From Rickettsiales bacterium (GTDB lineage: Bacteria > Pseudomonadota > Alphaproteobacteria > Rickettsiales > UBA1997): a stretch of DNA of 6,869 nt. The notes below the pieces were generated by a model that searched no databases, was not told the origin of the DNA, and worked only from the letters and a program-made list of their open reading frames with translations. The translations under genes and the position numbers were made by a program. The DNA lies in the NCBI GenBank assembly GCA_947487845.1, contig CANKYC010000061.1, positions 1 to 6,869 on the forward strand, read 5' to 3'. Shown one piece after another: positions 6,400-6,869 of the stretch; position 1 is the stretch's first letter; every line of letters starts with the position of its first letter.

Positions 6400-6642
6400 T
6401 TAAATTTTCTTGCGGTTGAAAAGTAGAAATAAAACTGCGACCAGTTTTAGTAAAAATAAAATGATTACGATGTCTAAAATCGCATCAAAATTGGCGATCG
6501 AATTAACTAGAATCAAAATGATGATGTTGGTGAAAATAAAATAAAAACTAAGGATTTTTTCGTAGGAATTTCGGGCAATAAAAAAACTGATTGTGATGAT
6601 TATTAATGAGATGATTAAGAAGAATGAAACTATTTCGGACAT
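6400..6642 (-). CDS. MrpF/MnhF-like subunit of monovalent cation/H+ antiporter
   Basis: This 80-aa protein has three hydrophobic helices (about 3-23, 30-48 and 54-75), with length and topology fitting MrpF. After the first helix comes ARNSYEKILSF (23-33), in the place of the family RxxxGPTxxDRVLA motif but without the Gly-Pro. The third helix begins with AILDIVIILFLL (54-65), whose Asp57 matches the conserved Asp of the MrpF VDVALVYAL motif. It precedes the mrpG-like gene by 2 nt, the usual order in Mrp operons, and this pairing is the strongest support for both calls. No mrpE or other subunit gene is visible upstream before the fold-back element at 6738. The sequence is diverged, so it may be an atypical or decaying subunit. 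Confidence 0.65.
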   Translation of the reverse strand: MSEIVSFFLIISLIIITISFFIARNSYEKILSFYFIFTNIIILILVNSIANFDAILDIVIILFLLKLVAVLFLLFNRKKI

Positions 6643-6673
6643 TTGGTTTAAGAATTTTTAAATATTTTTAGGT

Positions 6674-6703
6674 ATAATTAAAAAAATAGGGGCTATTTCT
6701 CAA
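6674..6703 (-). promoter_or_regulatory. Candidate sigma70-type promoter for mrpF-mrpG
   Basis: On the - strand, TTGAGA (6703-6698, 5 of 6 to TTGACA) is followed after 18 nt by AATTAT (6679-6674, 4 of 6 to TATAAT). This would place the start of transcription about 25 nt before the mrpF ATG, a sensible leader length. The DNA is very AT-rich, so chance matches are common and the call is tentative. Confidence 0.3.
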
Positions 6704-6737
6704 AAATTTTTAAACTAACTCATATACCAAAACATAA

Positions 6738-6869
6738 ATTTATACTCCCATCCAACTTCGTCTTTTTGGTAAAAATTTACTCGAAGAATAACACTGTATC
6801 ACTTGATACAGTTTTTATTCTTTGTCGCAATTTTTCCTCAAAAATCCTTTGTTGGATGGGAGTATAAAT
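6738..6869. mobile_element. 132-bp fold-back element with 19-bp terminal inverted repeats (MITE or palindromic-element-like)
   Basis: ATTTATACTCCCATCCAAC at 6738-6756 is repeated exactly in inverse orientation at 6851-6869, the last base of the window, so the true end may lie further right. Inside, the two halves continue to resemble each other in inverse orientation (AAAAATT, GAAGAATAA or AAAGAATAA, ACTGTATCA blocks, with small indels). They meet in a perfect 9-bp stem (6793-6801 with 6804-6812) and a 2-nt loop. The whole segment is therefore one long imperfect palindrome with no ORF. This suits a miniature inverted-repeat element or a Rickettsia-type palindromic element. No target-site duplication can be checked, because the right flank is missing. 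Confidence 0.7.

Noticed and set aside
6673..6678. Perfect TATAAT on the + strand
   Set aside because: No acceptable -35 sits 16-18 nt upstream and no + strand gene follows within the window, so in this AT-rich DNA it is probably chance.
1..6869. tRNA, rRNA or riboswitch
   Set aside because: The gene-free parts (1-216 and 6643-6869) show no cloverleaf, CCA-type end, rRNA motif or known riboswitch core; only the palindromic elements are structured.

Overview
The window is AT-rich, gene-dense bacterial DNA, most likely from an alphaproteobacterium, possibly of the Rickettsiales or a related host-associated or streamlined lineage. The support is inferential. FolE has the wording typical of alphaproteobacterial enzymes (a PRGVAV...H.CMTTRG stretch). 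The subtilisin-like protease ends in a segment like that of proteobacterial S8 autotransporters. The genome also carries palindromic intergenic elements and Mrp-type antiporter genes detached from their usual operon. Two lipoproteins and an outer-membrane-type protein imply a Gram-negative envelope.

Layout. Positions 1-216 hold no gene. They carry a large double-palindromic element (5-83) followed by a T-tract, and an exact 15-bp tandem duplication (108-137). From 217 to 6098 six genes run on the + strand, with gaps of -7, 3, 27, 7 and 14 nt, so they look like one operon: folE (GTP cyclohydrolase I), a Maf-family nucleotide pyrophosphatase, a YgdQ-like TerC membrane protein, a DUF3833-type lipoprotein, a ZntB-type CorA metal transporter, and a large lipidated S8 protease with a probable C-terminal beta-barrel. 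On the - strand, mrpF-like (6400-6642) and mrpG-like (6095-6397) antiporter subunit genes converge on the protease gene; the stop codons overlap and no terminator lies between. The right edge (6738-6869) is a 132-bp fold-back element with perfect 19-bp terminal inverted repeats, which may continue past the window.

How the genes may work together. FolE starts tetrahydrofolate and queuosine-precursor synthesis from GTP. The Maf protein removes unusual nucleotides. TerC and ZntB point to divalent metal handling across the inner membrane. The DUF3833 lipoprotein and the protease act in the envelope or at the cell surface. MrpF/G would be part of a Na+/H+ antiporter whose other subunits must be elsewhere. 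The metal theme (zinc-dependent FolE, TerC, ZntB, an exported protease) is suggestive only.

I found no clearly new defence or mobile system. The most interesting items are the fold-back element, the lipobox/polyglycine/beta-barrel protease, the orphan mrpFG pair, and the near absence of Shine-Dalgarno motifs before the genes.
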